Below, piece by piece: positions 28,910-30,072 of a stretch of 30,072 nt of DNA. The stretch spans positions 1 through 30,072 of the forward strand of contig CAZINX010000022.1 of NCBI GenBank assembly GCA_964540795.1, given 5' to 3'. Every line of letters begins with the position of its first letter. The stretch's first letter is position 1. The stretch comes from Dichotomicrobium sp964540795 (GTDB taxonomy: Bacteria > Pseudomonadota > Alphaproteobacteria > Rhizobiales > Rhodomicrobiaceae). The notes beneath the pieces were generated by a model. The model made no database searches. It was not told where the DNA came from and saw nothing but the letters and a program-made list of their open reading frames with translations. The position numbers were made by a program, and so were the translations under genes.

Positions 28910-30072
28910 TTACTTTTCGTGGAAGTGGTTATAGATCGCTTCGGCCATGGACCGGCTGATGCCGGGAACCGCGGCGAGATCATCCAGCCCGGCGCGGCTG
29001 ACCGCCTTGGCCGAGCCGAAATGGTTCAGCAGCGCGCGCTTGCGCGTCGGGCCGATGCCGGGCACCTCGTCGAGCGGATTGGCCGCGTTCGCGTTCTTGC
29101 GCCGGGTGCGGTGCGCGCCGATGGCGAAGCGGTGGGCCTCATCGCGCAGCCGCTGAATGAAGTAGAGCACCGGATCGCGCGGCTCCAGGCTGAAGGGGCT
29201 GCGGCCCGGCATGAAGAAGCGCTCGCGCCCGGCGTTGCGCTCCGGTCCCTTGGCGACGCCGACGAGCGGCACATCGTTGATGCCCAGTTCGGCGAACACC
29301 TCGCTGGCGGCGGAGAGCTGGCCCGCGCCGCCGTCGATCAGCACGAGGTCCGGCCAAGCGGGGAAGGCGTCGGGGTCGGCGTCGTCCGGGGCTGGATTGC
29401 TTCGGGCCCTCGGCCCTCGCAATGACATCGCTTCCTCGTCATCGCGAGCGTCGCGAAGCGATCCAGCGGCGGGTATATCCGGACCGCGCGCGGCCTCCTT
29501 CATCAGCCGGGTGAAGCGCCGGCGCAGCACCTCGCGCATCATGCCGAAATCGTCGCCTGGCGTCAGATCGGCGGCCTTGATGTTGAACTTGCGGTAGTGC
29601 GACTTCACGAAGCCCTCGCGCCCCGCAACGATCATGCCGCCGACCGCCTGGCCGCCCTGGATGTGGCTGTTGTCGTAGACTTCGATACGGCGGGGCGGGT
29701 CCTGCAGGCCGAAGGCGTCGGCCAGCCCCTCCAGCAGCCGCGCCTGGCTCGCCGATTCGGCCAGCCGCCGGCCCAGCGCCTCGCGCGCGTTGCGCTGCGC
29801 ATGCTCGACGGCGGCGCGTTTCGGCCCGCGCTTCGGTGTATGGACGCGGACCTTGCGCTCGGCCTTAAGGCTCAGCGCCTCGGAGAGCAGTTCGCCCTCG
29901 GGAAGATCGTGGCTGACCAGCACGGTCGGGGGCGCGGGCTGCGCGTCATAAAATTGCGCGATGAAGGCGCTCAGCACCTCCTCGATGCTCTGCTGCTGGT
30001 CGGCGCGCGGGAAATTCGCGCGGTTGCCCCAGTTCTGCCCGCCGCGGAAGAAGAACACCTGCACGCAGGTCT
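28910..30072 (-). CDS. uvrC: Excinuclease ABC subunit C, C-terminal part (runs off the window edge)
   Basis: UvrC makes both incisions around a lesion bound by UvrB in nucleotide excision repair. The visible 386 or so residues begin in the middle of the protein (VQVFFFRGGQNWGNRANFPR). They include the RNase H-like nuclease domain (RIEVYDNSHIQGGQAVGGMI, KFNIK, LVLIDGGAGQLSA, DEAHRFAIGAHRTRR) and end with the double helix-hairpin-helix (DEVPGIGPTRKRALLNHFGS, then VPGISRSMAEAIYNHF). The GIY-YIG domain is outside the window. Between MMREVLRRRFTRLMKE and the WPDLVLIDGG strand the linker holds a palindromic element in frame (see its entry). Confidence 0.97.
   Translation of the reverse strand, partial: TCVQVFFFRGGQNWGNRANFPRADQQQSIEEVLSAFIAQFYDAQPAPPTVLVSHDLPEGELLSEALSLKAERKVRVHTPKRGPKRAAVEHAQRNAREALGRRLAESASQARLLEGLADAFGLQDPPRRIEVYDNSHIQGGQAVGGMIVAGREGFVKSHYRKFNIKAADLTPGDDFGMMREVLRRRFTRLMKEAARGPDIPAAGSLRDARDDEEAMSLRGPRARSNPAPDDADPDAFPAWPDLVLIDGGAGQLSAASEVFAELGINDVPLVGVAKGPERNAGRERFFMPGRSPFSLEPRDPVLYFIQRLRDEAHRFAIGAHRTRRKNANAANPLDEVPGIGPTRKRALLNHFGSAKAVSRAGLDDLAAVPGISRSMAEAIYNHFHEK
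29390..29467. repeat. Palindromic element inserted in frame within uvrC
   Basis: The ends GCTGGATTGCTTCG and (reverse complement) GCTGGATCGCTTCG match over 14 bases with one difference. Inside them CTCGCAATGAC faces CTCGCGATGAC. The 78 bases equal 26 whole codons, coding AGSLRDARDDEEAMSLRGPR followed by ARSNPA. It sits in a linker before the LVLIDGG strand where UvrC length varies. The pattern is like Rickettsia palindromic elements found inside genes. Confidence 0.75.

Overview
The window is chromosomal DNA from a strongly GC-rich alphaproteobacterium, most likely of the Hyphomicrobiales. The clues are the gene neighbourhoods, not any single marker: pyrB with a pyrC-like gene, then plsY and dprA; a divergent pair of blocks, moxR-DUF58-DUF4159-amidotransferase-like facing DUF1285-CoA diphosphatase-DUF6111-CCA transferase; glpX-recJ; and the ethylmalonyl-CoA pathway genes ccr and mcd. 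I see no phage, insertion sequence, CRISPR array or rRNA. It reads as core chromosome with some accessory genes.

Layout. At 1-722 (minus) is the N-terminal part of an AidB-type acyl-CoA dehydrogenase, divergent from a plus-strand run of pyrB, a pyrC-like gene, plsY and dprA (826-4897). A minus-strand pair (YciI-like, then a DUF1287 exported protein) meets dprA tail to tail. A large pentapeptide-repeat membrane protein (5899-7785, plus) meets a minus-strand operon of DUF1285, NUDIX, DUF6111 and CCA transferase (10638 down to 7772). Divergent from that operon is a plus-strand operon of a MoxR ATPase, a DUF58 protein and two large membrane proteins (10775-17681), which looks like a MoxR/Bat-type envelope system. 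Then on the minus strand come ccr (23186-21888), a 615-residue repeat protein (21755-19908), mcd (19829-18144) and a DUF1284 protein. On the plus strand, divergent from ccr, lie soxY, soxZ, a divergent glpX, recJ, tRNA-Glu(TTC) and an ASCH-like/winged-helix protein (23609-28112). A PAS_5 protein and the C-terminal part of uvrC close the window on the minus strand.

Metabolically, ccr and mcd encode two dedicated steps of the ethylmalonyl-CoA pathway of acetyl-CoA assimilation, which draws on the same C4 acyl-CoA pool as polyhydroxybutyrate. The gene between them encodes 34 uninterrupted 11-residue repeats, a pattern known from LEA group 3 proteins, synucleins and lipid-droplet coat proteins. 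Together with a possible three-arm inverted repeat in the ccr leader, this is the least explained part of the window. Other points worth checking are an in-frame palindromic element inside uvrC, an orphan soxYZ pair with an altered SoxY carrier tail (GCCGQ), and a GlpX protein with substituted metal ligands.

Coordinates come from reading open frames and start signals by eye. Family names rest on recognised motifs; no database search was run.
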